Below are positions 27,079 to 35,460 of a stretch of DNA of 64,000 bases, one piece after another (within the stretch, counting starts at the first letter, position 1; the number at the start of each line of letters is the position of its first letter). The position numbers were made by a program, and so were the translations under genes. The notes beneath the pieces were generated by a model. That model searched no databases and was not told the DNA's origin. It saw only the letters and a list, made by a program, of their open reading frames with translations. The DNA is from Hyunsoonleella aquatilis (lineage in GTDB: Bacteria > Bacteroidota > Bacteroidia > Flavobacteriales > Flavobacteriaceae), in the NCBI RefSeq assembly GCF_014270105.1, contig NZ_JACNMF010000001.1:794787-858786 (forward strand), written 5' to 3'.

Positions 27079-28392
27079 TTATGGGTAAATCAAATATTTT
27101 GTTCTAATAAGTTTGAAAGCTTCCAAATCCTTCTGCCAAGTCGCTTTAATATCCGTTTCAGACATCCCGGATTCAATTTGCTTTTGAAGCTCTGTTGTGC
27201 CGGCGTGTGTAGTGAAATTATCGGTATTAAAAAATTTTGATTTGTCTTTTGAATTTTGGTAAGCTTTAATTATCCATTTTAAGGTCATTTCACCATTAAC
27301 GACTTCATTTTGTAAATCTTCACCATAACAAAGTGTCCCTTTGTGTTTTGGGTATTTTGCTCCAAAATTTGCAACAGGAGTATAGGTAAAAGACATCTCA
27401 TTTTTATCTAAAAAAGGAGCTCCGTAACGCTGAAATTGAAACTCCGTACCTCGGCCTGCATTGATATTCGTGCCTTCAAACAAACCTAGGCTTGGGTACA
27501 ATTCAATAGACTTGTCATTGGGTAGGTTAGGTGAAGGTCTTATCGGTAAACTATAAGACGTTTGATGCGTATAATTTTTAACGGGAATTACAGTTATCTC
27601 GCATTGCAAATTATCAGCTAACCAATTTTCACCATTAATCATTTGCGCATATTCCCCAATGGTCATCCCGTGCACTAATGGGATGGTATGCATTCCTAAA
27701 AAACTTCTGTGTTCTGGTTTCATTGTTGGTCCATCGATATAATGCCCGTTCGGGTTTGGCCTGTCAAAAATTAAAACAGGGATTTTAGCTTCAGCACAGG
27801 CCTCCATTACATTGTGCAACGTAGAGATATAAGTATAAAATCTAACCCCCACATCTTGAATGTCAAAAAGAACAATATCCAAATCTTTCAACGATTCTTG
27901 TGTGGGCTTTCTGTGCTTTCCATGTAGCGAGACAATAGGTAAATTCGTTCTGGTATCAACACCATCCTTAACGTGTTCCCCAGCATCCGCTTTTCCCCTG
28001 AAGCCATGTTCTGGAGCGAATACTTTTACAATGTTTATACGTTTATCACTATTCAGAAAATCAACTAAATGATAGCTAGTTTCAGTCCTTATTTCCGGGT
28101 TATCAATATTCTGTAAATTCCTTGTAACAATAGAAGTTTGGTTTGCAACAATTCCAACGCGTTTTCTAGACAATAATGGCAGATAAACATCAGTTTGGTC
28201 AGCACCAACTACCAATGCGCTATCACCCTGTCCCGAAAGCTTTCGGGATTGTTTCAGGGTCTCATCATTCTTGGCAACTTCCGTCTTCCGTCTTCCGTCT
28301 TCCGTCTTCTTCCCATTCTCACAGGAAATCATCACGAAAACAAGCCCAATTATTATCGGGAAAACCCTATTTTTGAAACAGCTAAATCGCAT
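27079..28392 (-). CDS. DUF1343 / NamZ-like exo-beta-N-acetylmuramidase lipoprotein
   Basis: The 437-residue protein has a lipoprotein signal (VFVMISC, Cys near residue 24) followed by a low-complexity linker. The DUF1343/NamZ (GH171) domain runs from about residue 65 to the end: FAPEHGFRGKADAGEHV, VLFDIQDVGVRFYTYIS, FDRPNPNGHYIDGP, LPLVHGMTIGEYAQM-like and LGLFEGTNINAGRGTEFQF. The family removes terminal MurNAc from peptidoglycan fragments, implying cell-wall recycling at the periplasmic face. The linker is built from a 7-bp tandem repeat and an 18-bp palindrome. Its start codon is only 8 bp from the divergent permease start. Confidence 0.9.
   Translation of the reverse strand: MRFSCFKNRVFPIIIGLVFVMISCENGKKTEDGRRKTEVAKNDETLKQSRKLSGQGDSALVVGADQTDVYLPLLSRKRVGIVANQTSIVTRNLQNIDNPEIRTETSYHLVDFLNSDKRINIVKVFAPEHGFRGKADAGEHVKDGVDTRTNLPIVSLHGKHRKPTQESLKDLDIVLFDIQDVGVRFYTYISTLHNVMEACAEAKIPVLIFDRPNPNGHYIDGPTMKPEHRSFLGMHTIPLVHGMTIGEYAQMINGENWLADNLQCEITVIPVKNYTHQTSYSLPIRPSPNLPNDKSIELYPSLGLFEGTNINAGRGTEFQFQRYGAPFLDKNEMSFTYTPVANFGAKYPKHKGTLCYGEDLQNEVVNGEMTLKWIIKAYQNSKDKSKFFNTDNFTTHAGTTELQKQIESGMSETDIKATWQKDLEAFKLIRTKYLIYP
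28231..28248. repeat. Palindrome variant inside the namZ-like gene
   Basis: TCCCGAAAGCTTTCGGGA is a perfect 18-bp palindrome, a variant of the TCCCGATAGCTATCGGGA family. It is read in frame within the lipoprotein linker as part of SRKLSGQ. Confidence 0.8.
28279..28309. repeat. Heptanucleotide tandem repeat in the namZ-like coding region
   Basis: Four copies of the 7-bp unit TTCCGTC (GACGGAA on the coding strand) plus a partial unit lie about 28-38 codons after the start. Because 7 is not a multiple of 3, gain or loss of a unit would shift the reading frame. Confidence 0.85.
28368..28375 (+). promoter_or_regulatory. Possible -7 box for the permease gene
   Basis: TATTTTTG matches TAnnTTTG and lies 26 bases before the permease TTG, inside the first codons of the divergent namZ-like gene. 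No clear -33 TTG is seen. Confidence 0.4.
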
Positions 28393-28400
28393 AAAAAAGT

Positions 28401-29645
28401 TTGAATTACGAGTATTTTATAGCTAAACGCATTATTGGCAGTAAAGCGTATAAAAGTAGCATTTCGGCACCAATAATAAAAATTGGAATCATGGCCATTG
28501 CCATCGGCATGGTGGTGATGATGATTTCCATTGCGACAGGCATTGGACTTCAGCAAAAAATACGTGATAAGGTGGTGGCATTTAACGGCCATGTTTCTAT
28601 TACCAACTACGATAGCAATGCCTCCCAAGAAAGTATAGTCCCCATTGCTTTAGATGAAAAAACCGAATCGTTCTATCCTAAATTTGAAACGGTTGACGGT
28701 GTAAAACACATCCAGGCGGTGGCTACAAAATTCGGGGTAATCAGAACAGAAACCGATTTTGAAGGCGCTGTATTAAAAGGAGTGGGGAGCGATTATAATT
28801 GGCAGTATTTTGATGAATTTCTGGTTAAGGGACGAGTACCAAGTTTTGATACCAAATGGAGTGAGGAAGTGTTGATTTCAAAATATTTGGCTGACCGATT
28901 GGGCTTTGCTTTAGGCGAAAAATTCCAAATGTATTTTTTAAAGGATGATACCGAAAAACCACCGAACATTGTAAGTTTCGAAATCGTGGGCATTTACAGT
29001 TCGGGGTTTCAGGATTTTGATGCTACCTATTTGGTGGGGAATTTAAGACATATCCAAAGAATGAACCGCTGGAAGGAAAATGAAGTTGGAAATTTTGAAG
29101 TGTTTATTGACGATTACGATGACATTGAACGGATGGGCATCGAAATTTTCCAAAATACACCGTCCACTTTGGATGTTAATACCATCGACCAAAAATTTGC
29201 CTCCATCATCGAGTGGGTCAAGATTTTTGATAAAAACATTTACGGCATTATCGGCATTATGATTTTAGTGGCGGGCATCAATATGATTACGGCACTGCTA
29301 GTTTTGATTTTGGAGCGTACACAAATGATAGGGATTTTAAAAGCCTTGGGCAGTTCCAACTGGAGCATCAGAAAACTGTTTTTATACAACGCTTCCTACT
29401 TGATTCTTTTGGGCCTATTTTGGGGCAACGTTCTGGGATTAGGTCTTCTTTTGATCCAAAAATATTTTAAACCCATCGCGATGAATCCAGATACCTATTA
29501 TGTGACCGAAGCTCCGGTGTATCTAAATTGGACTTATGTGGTTGGCCTTAATGTGGGAACGTTGCTACTCTGCTTGTTGATGCTTTTGGTGCCATCGTAT
29601 ATTATTACCAAGATTTCTCCTGTGAAAGCTATTCGGTTTGAGTAG
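28401..29645 (+). CDS. FtsX-like / LolC-E-type ABC transporter permease
   Basis: The 414-residue protein begins at a TTG (MNYEYFIAKRIIGSKAYKSS), the characteristic N-terminus of this group. It has one N-terminal helix (residues 25-48, IGIMAIAIGMVVMMISIATG), a large periplasmic MacB-PCD-like domain (about 50-265) and three C-terminal helices starting near GIMILVAGINMITALLVLIL. LERTQMIGILKALGSS is the conserved cytoplasmic coupling motif. Such permeases form lipoprotein-release or efflux complexes with a separate ATPase, which is not nearby. It is monocistronic and divergent from the namZ-like gene. Confidence 0.9.
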   Translation: MNYEYFIAKRIIGSKAYKSSISAPIIKIGIMAIAIGMVVMMISIATGIGLQQKIRDKVVAFNGHVSITNYDSNASQESIVPIALDEKTESFYPKFETVDGVKHIQAVATKFGVIRTETDFEGAVLKGVGSDYNWQYFDEFLVKGRVPSFDTKWSEEVLISKYLADRLGFALGEKFQMYFLKDDTEKPPNIVSFEIVGIYSSGFQDFDATYLVGNLRHIQRMNRWKENEVGNFEVFIDDYDDIERMGIEIFQNTPSTLDVNTIDQKFASIIEWVKIFDKNIYGIIGIMILVAGINMITALLVLILERTQMIGILKALGSSNWSIRKLFLYNASYLILLGLFWGNVLGLGLLLIQKYFKPIAMNPDTYYVTEAPVYLNWTYVVGLNVGTLLLCLLMLLVPSYIITKISPVKAIRFE

Positions 29646-29847
29646 GTTTCGTTACCGGTGTAGTATTAAAATAGTAACGGGTTTCTATAAACTAATTTTT
29701 CGGATTACTACAGACTCTAAATTTATGTAATCCACGTATTGTGGCATCTGCTTTTGAGATGAAGCTTGTGAGTAATGATTATGATTTTTACGATGGCTAC
29801 AGTCTTCATTTGTTGTAAAGAATTCCTATTTTCAAATTTCAAATCAA

Positions 29848-30231
29848 TTATTTTCCTAAGCCTTCCATTATAACGGCATTGAATACTCCGGATGAATGTC
29901 TTAGTGCTTTTAATGTTTTATAATCGTCAGAATCGTACCATTTATTGGCTTGTTCTAAACTAGGGAATTTAATCATTACCAGAGATTGAGGTTTCCATTG
30001 GCCTTCAAGAGTTTTTGGATTTCCTGCAACAATGTATTTTCCACCAAATTTCTCTACGATAGTGGATACACTTTTCTCATACGTATCAAATTTTACAGAA
30101 TCTGTAATTTTTACATTTTCGAATAAACAATACACAGGTTTTGATGTATTTGAGGTACATGAAGCTAACATTATAATAGTACTTATAGCAAATGGGACGA
30201 AAAAGAAGCGGAAAATAGTTCTTAAATTCAT
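29848..30231 (-). CDS. DUF1330 domain lipoprotein
   Basis: The 127-residue protein has a lipoprotein signal (MLASC, Cys near residue 25). It contains a DUF1330-type ferredoxin-like dimeric alpha/beta barrel domain with GGKYIVAGNPKTLEGQW, MIKFPSLEQANKWYDSDDYK and a final VIMEG. DUF1330 proteins are usually cytoplasmic, so the lipoprotein signal is notable. It is the last gene of a five-gene minus-strand operon, 26 bp after the FMN reductase. The 202-bp stretch 29646-29847 beyond it holds nothing I can identify. Confidence 0.82.
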   Translation of the reverse strand: MNLRTIFRFFFVPFAISTIIMLASCTSNTSKPVYCLFENVKITDSVKFDTYEKSVSTIVEKFGGKYIVAGNPKTLEGQWKPQSLVMIKFPSLEQANKWYDSDDYKTLKALRHSSGVFNAVIMEGLGK

Positions 30232-30257
30232 AAATATAGTTTTTGATTATCTCTATC

Positions 30258-30797
30258 TTATTTATCATTTAAAACTTGTTCAAATAGATGAACCTTATCG
30301 ATCAATTCTATTTTTAATCCGACATTGGTAATTTGATTTTCTAAAAAGTTTTCATAAAAGTTGGGCAAAGAAAAATCCGCGACTACCTGTCCTCCTAAAA
30401 AAGAAAAATAGGTTTTAGCAGATTCTAAAACAATAGTTCCACCTCTAGCACCTGGAGAAGTTGCTAAAAGCAATATGGGTTTATCTTTCCATACTTTAAT
30501 ATCAATTCGAGACATCCAGTCTAGGGCGTTTTTGAAAGCGACCGTGTAAGAACCATTATGCTCTGCTAATGACATAACTAACCCATCTATATCTTCTATT
30601 TGATGACTTAGTTTTTCTGCATTTTCAGGAATTCCATGTTCTGTTTCATAATCGATTCCATAAAGAGGTAATTCGAAATCGTTTAAATCGATACTACTTA
30701 CTTCTGCATTTTCAATTTTGTTAGCCACATGAATAGCCAGTGTCTTATTTATAGAGTTTTTACTATTACTTCCTCCTAAAGCTATTATTTTTTTCAT
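30258..30797 (-). CDS. NADPH-dependent FMN reductase family protein
   Basis: The 179-residue flavodoxin-like protein starts MKKIIALGGSNSKNSINKTL, the FMN phosphate-binding loop. It continues with SLAEHNGSYTVAFKNALDWM and KPILLLATSPGARGG, both typical of the NADPH-dependent FMN/azo/quinone reductase family (PF03358). It should be a cytoplasmic flavin or quinone reductase. The start codon lies one base after the DoxX stop codon, so the two are coupled. Confidence 0.9.
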   Translation of the reverse strand: MKKIIALGGSNSKNSINKTLAIHVANKIENAEVSSIDLNDFELPLYGIDYETEHGIPENAEKLSHQIEDIDGLVMSLAEHNGSYTVAFKNALDWMSRIDIKVWKDKPILLLATSPGARGGTIVLESAKTYFSFLGGQVVADFSLPNFYENFLENQITNVGLKIELIDKVHLFEQVLNDK

Positions 30798-30798
30798 C

Positions 30799-31254
30799 TT
30801 ATTTGTTGTTTAAGTATTTTAAAATTTGATTATCTACTGAAAGTTTACCTGCGCCATTTATTACCGCAGTAATTGCTAATCCAATAATTAGGAGCGAGTA
30901 TTCATAACCTTCTCCTTTTTGGGCACCAAACCAATTCATGAAAAATCCATGCTCAAATTGTGCTGTAAAAATGATACCTATGAATAGAAACACTATCGCT
31001 AATGACCAGACTCTGGTAGCAAAACCTAGGATTAAGAGAATTGCTCCAAAAAACTCTATTATGATAACCAAAAATGCTATGATTGATGGAAGTTGCATTT
31101 GATTGGTTAAAGCATCCATAGTTGCGGTATATCCATATCCTCCAAATAGCCCAAGCATTTTTTGTGCACCATGAGGAAATAGGACGAAGCCTAGTGTTAA
31201 ACGAGCAATTAATTGCCCCCAATTTTCATTTGTTTTTAAAATTTCACGTATCAT
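30799..31254 (-). CDS. DoxX family membrane protein
   Basis: The 151-residue protein has four hydrophobic segments and the DoxX signatures LTLGFVLFPHGAQKMLGLFG (residues 18-37) and FFGAILLILGFATRVWSLAI. It also has the hydrophilic GFFMNWFGAQKGEGYEYSLL loop before the last helix. DoxX proteins are linked to thiol/quinone redox and oxidative stress, with poorly defined chemistry. It sits between a secreted protein (12 bp upstream) and an FMN reductase (1 bp downstream). Confidence 0.9.
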   Translation of the reverse strand: MIREILKTNENWGQLIARLTLGFVLFPHGAQKMLGLFGGYGYTATMDALTNQMQLPSIIAFLVIIIEFFGAILLILGFATRVWSLAIVFLFIGIIFTAQFEHGFFMNWFGAQKGEGYEYSLLIIGLAITAVINGAGKLSVDNQILKYLNNK

Positions 31255-31266
31255 TTTTATGAGTAT

Positions 31267-31923
31267 TTATGGTTTGTTTATAAATAGTTTTCTAACAAAA
31301 AGCGCTATCGAGGTTTTTGTAATTGGTATTTTGCCGTATTGGTCAAAATCAACAGCTAAACCGAATTGTGTTGACTTAAAGGAAAGTCCAGTTCTTACTT
31401 GTTGAAAACTTCTGGCGTGTATTGAAAATTTATCCCAGTGGGTAAGCGCAAGAGCACTCAATAATGCGTTCCAATCATTTTTTAAAGGTTGGGTAAATTG
31501 CATTTGAAGAAACAACTCTCCATTAATAAAATTAGTTAACTCCATATGAGCGATAGAAGGAATAGCAGCTATGGAAAATCGTTTTGTTTTTGTAGAAAAG
31601 AATACAGAGATTCTTTCAGAAAAACCTGCAACACTATTATAATATAGAGAAGGACCTATTGCTATGGATTTACTAAAATTCCATAGTGCAGTTGTTTGCA
31701 CACCCAGCTCATCAAAAACTTCATTTTCTTTTTCATGGTACTTTTGAAAAAAAGCCAATGTTGCGATAGAAAATGTTCTCTTATCGTCTATTGGTCGAAT
31801 TGAAAAAGAAGTAAAATCGGTTTTCGCAATTCCAGAAGCAAATTCTATTTGTGCGATTTGGGCGCATATCTTTTGACTAAAAATCAAAAGAAAGAGCATT
31901 AAAACAGCATTTGTTTTTTTCAT
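31267..31923 (-). CDS. Secreted/outer-membrane hypothetical protein of the redox operon
   Basis: The 218-residue protein begins with a clear signal peptide (MKKTNAVLMLFLLIFSQKIC, cleavage after CAQ near residue 22). It shows alternating hydrophobic-polar strands such as SIAIGPSLYYNSVAGFSER and LSFKSTQFGLAVDFDQYGKI, suggesting a small beta-barrel or beta-sandwich. I recognise no family. It lies between a Crp-like regulator and doxX on the same strand. Confidence 0.7.
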   Translation of the reverse strand: MKKTNAVLMLFLLIFSQKICAQIAQIEFASGIAKTDFTSFSIRPIDDKRTFSIATLAFFQKYHEKENEVFDELGVQTTALWNFSKSIAIGPSLYYNSVAGFSERISVFFSTKTKRFSIAAIPSIAHMELTNFINGELFLQMQFTQPLKNDWNALLSALALTHWDKFSIHARSFQQVRTGLSFKSTQFGLAVDFDQYGKIPITKTSIALFVRKLFINKP

Positions 31924-31976
31924 ACTACAAAGAACATACTACTTGTAGTAGAGAAAAATAATGTACATTAAGAAAA

Positions 31977-32558
31977 TTACATCGAGGCCATTTTTTTTCG
32001 CAGTACACTCAAAAATTCTGGAGTAACCCCTAAGTATGCAGCAATGTTTTTTTGAGAAATTCGATTAATTAAGGTTGGATATTTTTTAATGAAATTACGA
32101 TAACGCTCTTCGGCGTTTAATGAAATATTTTGATCCAATTGTTGGATGTATGAAACTAATGATCTTTGGTATAAAATTCTATAAAAACGCTCAAACTTTG
32201 GTATTTTTTCAAATAGTAAATCAAAATTTTCTTTTGACATTAATAGCACTTCAGAGTCTTCAAGTGCTTGTATAAAATAATTCCCTGGTTTTTGGGTTAA
32301 GAAACTTGCCATATCTCCAGACCACCAGTCCTTAATGGCAAACATAGAAATATGTTCTGAGCCACTATCGTCTATTTTATAGATTTTTAAACAGCCTTTA
32401 GTTGTAAAGTAGTCATATCGTGCTATTTCTCCTTGTCTTAGTAAAAACTCTTTCTTCTTGAGTTTTTTCCTTGTCAATAAAGAAGTGTATAAGGCTTCTT
32501 CTTCTGTATTTAAATCTATAAACCGACTAATGTTTTTTAAAATTAGTTCGTATTCCAT
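31977..32558 (-). CDS. Crp/Fnr family transcriptional regulator
   Basis: The 193-residue protein has an N-terminal cyclic-nucleotide-binding beta-barrel (LRQGEIARYDYFTTKGCLKI, residues 39-58) and a C-terminal helix-turn-helix ISQKNIAAYLGVTPEFLSVL. No Cys cluster of the Fnr type is present, so oxygen sensing by an Fe-S centre is unlikely. It heads a minus-strand operon with a secreted protein, DoxX, an FMN reductase and a DUF1330 lipoprotein, which it probably controls. Confidence 0.9.
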   Translation of the reverse strand: MEYELILKNISRFIDLNTEEEALYTSLLTRKKLKKKEFLLRQGEIARYDYFTTKGCLKIYKIDDSGSEHISMFAIKDWWSGDMASFLTQKPGNYFIQALEDSEVLLMSKENFDLLFEKIPKFERFYRILYQRSLVSYIQQLDQNISLNAEERYRNFIKKYPTLINRISQKNIAAYLGVTPEFLSVLRKKMASM

Positions 32559-32684
32559 ATTTCTTTAGAATTTCAATGCTTGGCTTGAACTTGATTTTTT
32601 CTAATTGTTGCTTACAATGAGATATTTGCCGTTTTAAAGGCTTATAGCTGACAATAATTTACGCTTTAAATGAGGTAAATTAAA

Positions 32685-33080
32685 CTACTTCCCCTCAATA
32701 TCACTAATATGATGCTCCAGAGCCTTTACTGAAATCTGGATTTCCAAGATCAAAAATCCCAAAGAGGCAATCAGCAAAATCAGCGCAATACCAAATACCC
32801 AAACTGCAATAACCTGTTGCTCGATATAAATAAGAAACATAGTGAGCACACAAAGTAACAAGCTTGAAATGCCCAAGATCTGCATGGAGCGCGTCAAGTA
32901 CAATCGCTTTTTCAAGTTTTCAATCTGGGCAATCAGTATGGAATCTTTGTTTTTAATATACTTATCATGCAAATTTCTAATAGTTGCGGCATAGGCTATA
33001 AATCGATTGGTATAGGCCAGCATAATTAATGAAATGGCCGAGAACAACAATGCGGGAGTGGTTAGGGTTAGTGCTTCCAT
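32685..33080 (-). CDS. DUF2721 membrane protein
   Basis: The 131-residue protein has three hydrophobic segments (about residues 8-26, 68-87 and 92-113). It shows the DUF2721 pattern: TPALLFSAISLIMLAYTNRF at the start, a basic cytoplasmic helix LHDKYIKNKDSILIAQIENL with KKRLYLTRSMQILG, and a C-terminal LEIQISVKALEHHI. Function is unknown for the family. It follows the ALG5-like glycosyltransferase gene by three bases and is probably co-transcribed. Confidence 0.85.
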   Translation of the reverse strand: MEALTLTTPALLFSAISLIMLAYTNRFIAYAATIRNLHDKYIKNKDSILIAQIENLKKRLYLTRSMQILGISSLLLCVLTMFLIYIEQQVIAVWVFGIALILLIASLGFLILEIQISVKALEHHISDIEGK

Positions 33081-33083
33081 GGG

Positions 33084-33866
33084 TTACTGTTTTGTTAGTG
33101 GTTGGGATTTTTTAATGTCTTTTCTGTATTTGAACCAAATTTTTATCAAGTGGTACGGGACATTCAAAAAATGACGCTTTTTTATTTTTGAGCCTTTGAT
33201 GCCCCGCCATTCTTCAAGAGGGTGTTCTAAAATCACATGGTCTGGCTGGCCCGAAAATAGTATCTTGAATCTTGCAATGAGCTCTACATCAAAAAGCCAT
33301 TTACTTATAAAGGCTTCTTCAAAAAGTCTTGGGGCAACGGATGTATGAATAAGTTTTGCACCACATTGTGTGTCAAATAGGGATTCATTAAGTACAAGCC
33401 CGGCCAGGTTTGCAAATATGCGACTAAGATAATAGCGGATTCTGTTTTGTTCTATAATGGCACCAAGGCGTATCACACGTATGCCCAAAACAAATTTGAT
33501 ATTTTCGAGTAGCGCGATAGCTGAAATAAAGTTGTTGATTTCAAAGAGGGGCGTAGAAAGATCAGCGTCCAAAAAACCTATAAAATCATATTGGTCCAGT
33601 TCGTTTTGTGCAAATAAAACACCCTGTCTTACTGCTTCGGCCTTACCTCGGTTCGCATCAAAGCTTATATAATTCAAGCTGTGGTTTTCTTGGCACAGAT
33701 CCCGCAATATTTGGGCTGTATTGTCGGTGCTACCATCGTTTACAAAAAGAAAATGGATATTCGGATTGTCTATAGAGAATCTTAAAAATGCCTCTGTTTT
33801 TAAGCGATGCTCCTCATTGAAACATGGCACAACGATGAGTACGGCAATGTCTTTTTTCCTATTCAT
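33084..33866 (-). CDS. ALG5/DPM1-like polyisoprenyl-phosphate glycosyltransferase (GT2)
   Basis: The 260-residue GT-A protein has LIVVPCFNEEHRLK (residues 10-23), FVNDGSTDNTAQIL, ANRGKAEAVRQG, FIGFLDADLSTPLFEI (metal site near residue 100), LFDTQCGAKLIH and a late EEWRGIKGSKI. These are hallmarks of the dolichyl/undecaprenyl-phosphate beta-glucosyltransferase group. It lacks the C-terminal membrane helices of GtrB. It should make a polyprenyl-phosphate sugar in the cytoplasm. Its start overlaps the stop of the GtrII-like gene by 8 bases, so they probably form a donor/transferase pair. Confidence 0.9.
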   Translation of the reverse strand: MNRKKDIAVLIVVPCFNEEHRLKTEAFLRFSIDNPNIHFLFVNDGSTDNTAQILRDLCQENHSLNYISFDANRGKAEAVRQGVLFAQNELDQYDFIGFLDADLSTPLFEINNFISAIALLENIKFVLGIRVIRLGAIIEQNRIRYYLSRIFANLAGLVLNESLFDTQCGAKLIHTSVAPRLFEEAFISKWLFDVELIARFKILFSGQPDHVILEHPLEEWRGIKGSKIKKRHFLNVPYHLIKIWFKYRKDIKKSQPLTKQ

Positions 33867-35367
33867 TCGCCTCTAACGCTTTTGAAAATTCTTTGGCTAA
33901 GATATCCCTTAAATTAATAACGATTTCATTCTCCATACTTTTGTCAAGACTTTCGTTGTAAGGCTCGACGGATACCGAAAAATTATGAATGTCTCCATTT
34001 TGGATAATGCCTTCTTCTTTTAATATCTGATAGAAAAAATGATTTGGTACCCAAATCCTTGAGCTTGAGGTTTGAACAAACTCCCCCATATAGTCTTTTT
34101 GATAAAACCCCTTATTGATCAAAAAATGTTGCTCTGGAATTTTGAAGATGATGTTTTTATACTTGTTGGTGTTAATAGCGCCCATCGTTCCTCTTAAAAC
34201 AGTGTATTCCTTGTGCTGAATATTACAGATGTAGTGGTTTAAATTTACATATGAAAGGCTTACCACAACCGCAAAACCTGCCAAGGCTAATGCTTTATAT
34301 ATTTTGCTGTTTTCGTATAACTGTTTTATAAAGTAAAATTGATAGAAAAAAATAATTACCGCAGTAGGCCCTAGGGCTCTATTGCATAACCAATTTGAAG
34401 CGGATAACAAATTTGGTAAATAGCTCAAAGGAGCTACACTAATAAGAAATATAAAGAGCAGGATTTTTCCATGTTTTGCCTCTTTGAAAAACAAATACAT
34501 AAACCCTAAAAAGGGTATGGATCCCAACAATAAAAAAAGTTTGGACCAAAGTATGATCCCACTGGCTTTAACTAATGCGAAAATTTCTCTAAAATAAAAC
34601 TTGACAAAGCGGTATGGTAATTTTATGGGACTGATTTCCGTCCTGTTATGAGCCGGTATTTCAGAGAAAAACAGGTGCAGTTTAAAAATTAAAAAGTATA
34701 AGCCAAATGAAGCTCCTAAAAACAGTAAAATGGCAATAAAGTTTCTTTTGGATAAGTACCTTGTAAGAGTTGCTTTAAATACAAATGGAAGTAGAAAGGC
34801 CGTTCCTGCAGTTTGATAGAGCATCAACGACGCTATCACTAATACCAAAGGAATGACACTTGATATAATCCTTTTACTTTCCTGCTCAAAAACCTTTACT
34901 AAAATGACTCCAGACAGAAAGGACAGGTTGGTGGCCAACGTTACCTGATACGTAGCACTCCAACCAATATAAACAGAAAAAGAAGGCAAAGCCAAAATAG
35001 AAAAAGAGAATAGGCTAGCTTCTATTGCCTTTAATTTCAGCTTCAATAAATACCGAAAAACCTGTACTGAAAATAACACTGCCCAAAACATCGAGAATAA
35101 CCGCATCCACTTTAAATCGGCAATGGTATCAGAAAAAGTGCCATACGCCAATTGATTTAAAAACGCATAAAATGGTCGGCCGTGTGTTATGAATTGGTGC
35201 TGAAAATTCGGGTCGTAATCTGCAGTCCAAATAAACTCATAGGAATCCGCAAAAGCATAAGTTTTAAAAATACCGTGGTACAATGCCAAACAGCCCACAA
35301 ACGCCAAAACACTATAAATTAAAGTGGTTTTTATCGAAACCGATGGACTAATTACTGATTTTTGCAT
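33859..35367 (-). CDS. GtrII-like multi-pass glucosyltransferase family membrane protein
   Basis: The 502-residue protein has about ten hydrophobic segments, with the first periplasmic loop bearing FADSYEFIWTADYDPNFQHQ and a following ITHGRPFYAFLNQL. This acidic loop and GRPFY-type motif fit the GtrII/GtrIII-like (PF14264) GT-C fold, which uses polyprenyl-phosphate glucose to decorate O-antigen in the periplasm. The soluble C-terminal tail (about residues 385-502) is periplasmic or cytoplasmic and of unknown role. The family call rests on architecture and neighbour. Confidence 0.65.
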   Translation of the reverse strand: MQKSVISPSVSIKTTLIYSVLAFVGCLALYHGIFKTYAFADSYEFIWTADYDPNFQHQFITHGRPFYAFLNQLAYGTFSDTIADLKWMRLFSMFWAVLFSVQVFRYLLKLKLKAIEASLFSFSILALPSFSVYIGWSATYQVTLATNLSFLSGVILVKVFEQESKRIISSVIPLVLVIASLMLYQTAGTAFLLPFVFKATLTRYLSKRNFIAILLFLGASFGLYFLIFKLHLFFSEIPAHNRTEISPIKLPYRFVKFYFREIFALVKASGIILWSKLFLLLGSIPFLGFMYLFFKEAKHGKILLFIFLISVAPLSYLPNLLSASNWLCNRALGPTAVIIFFYQFYFIKQLYENSKIYKALALAGFAVVVSLSYVNLNHYICNIQHKEYTVLRGTMGAINTNKYKNIIFKIPEQHFLINKGFYQKDYMGEFVQTSSSRIWVPNHFFYQILKEEGIIQNGDIHNFSVSVEPYNESLDKSMENEIVINLRDILAKEFSKALEANE

Positions 35368-35460
35368 TTACGCCTGTGCAATAGTTTGGTAGATAAGGCA
35401 AATGTAAAATTTTTTTACGGAGGCAAAAGATGTGTACGATTTATTTTATATTTTCGGGAG

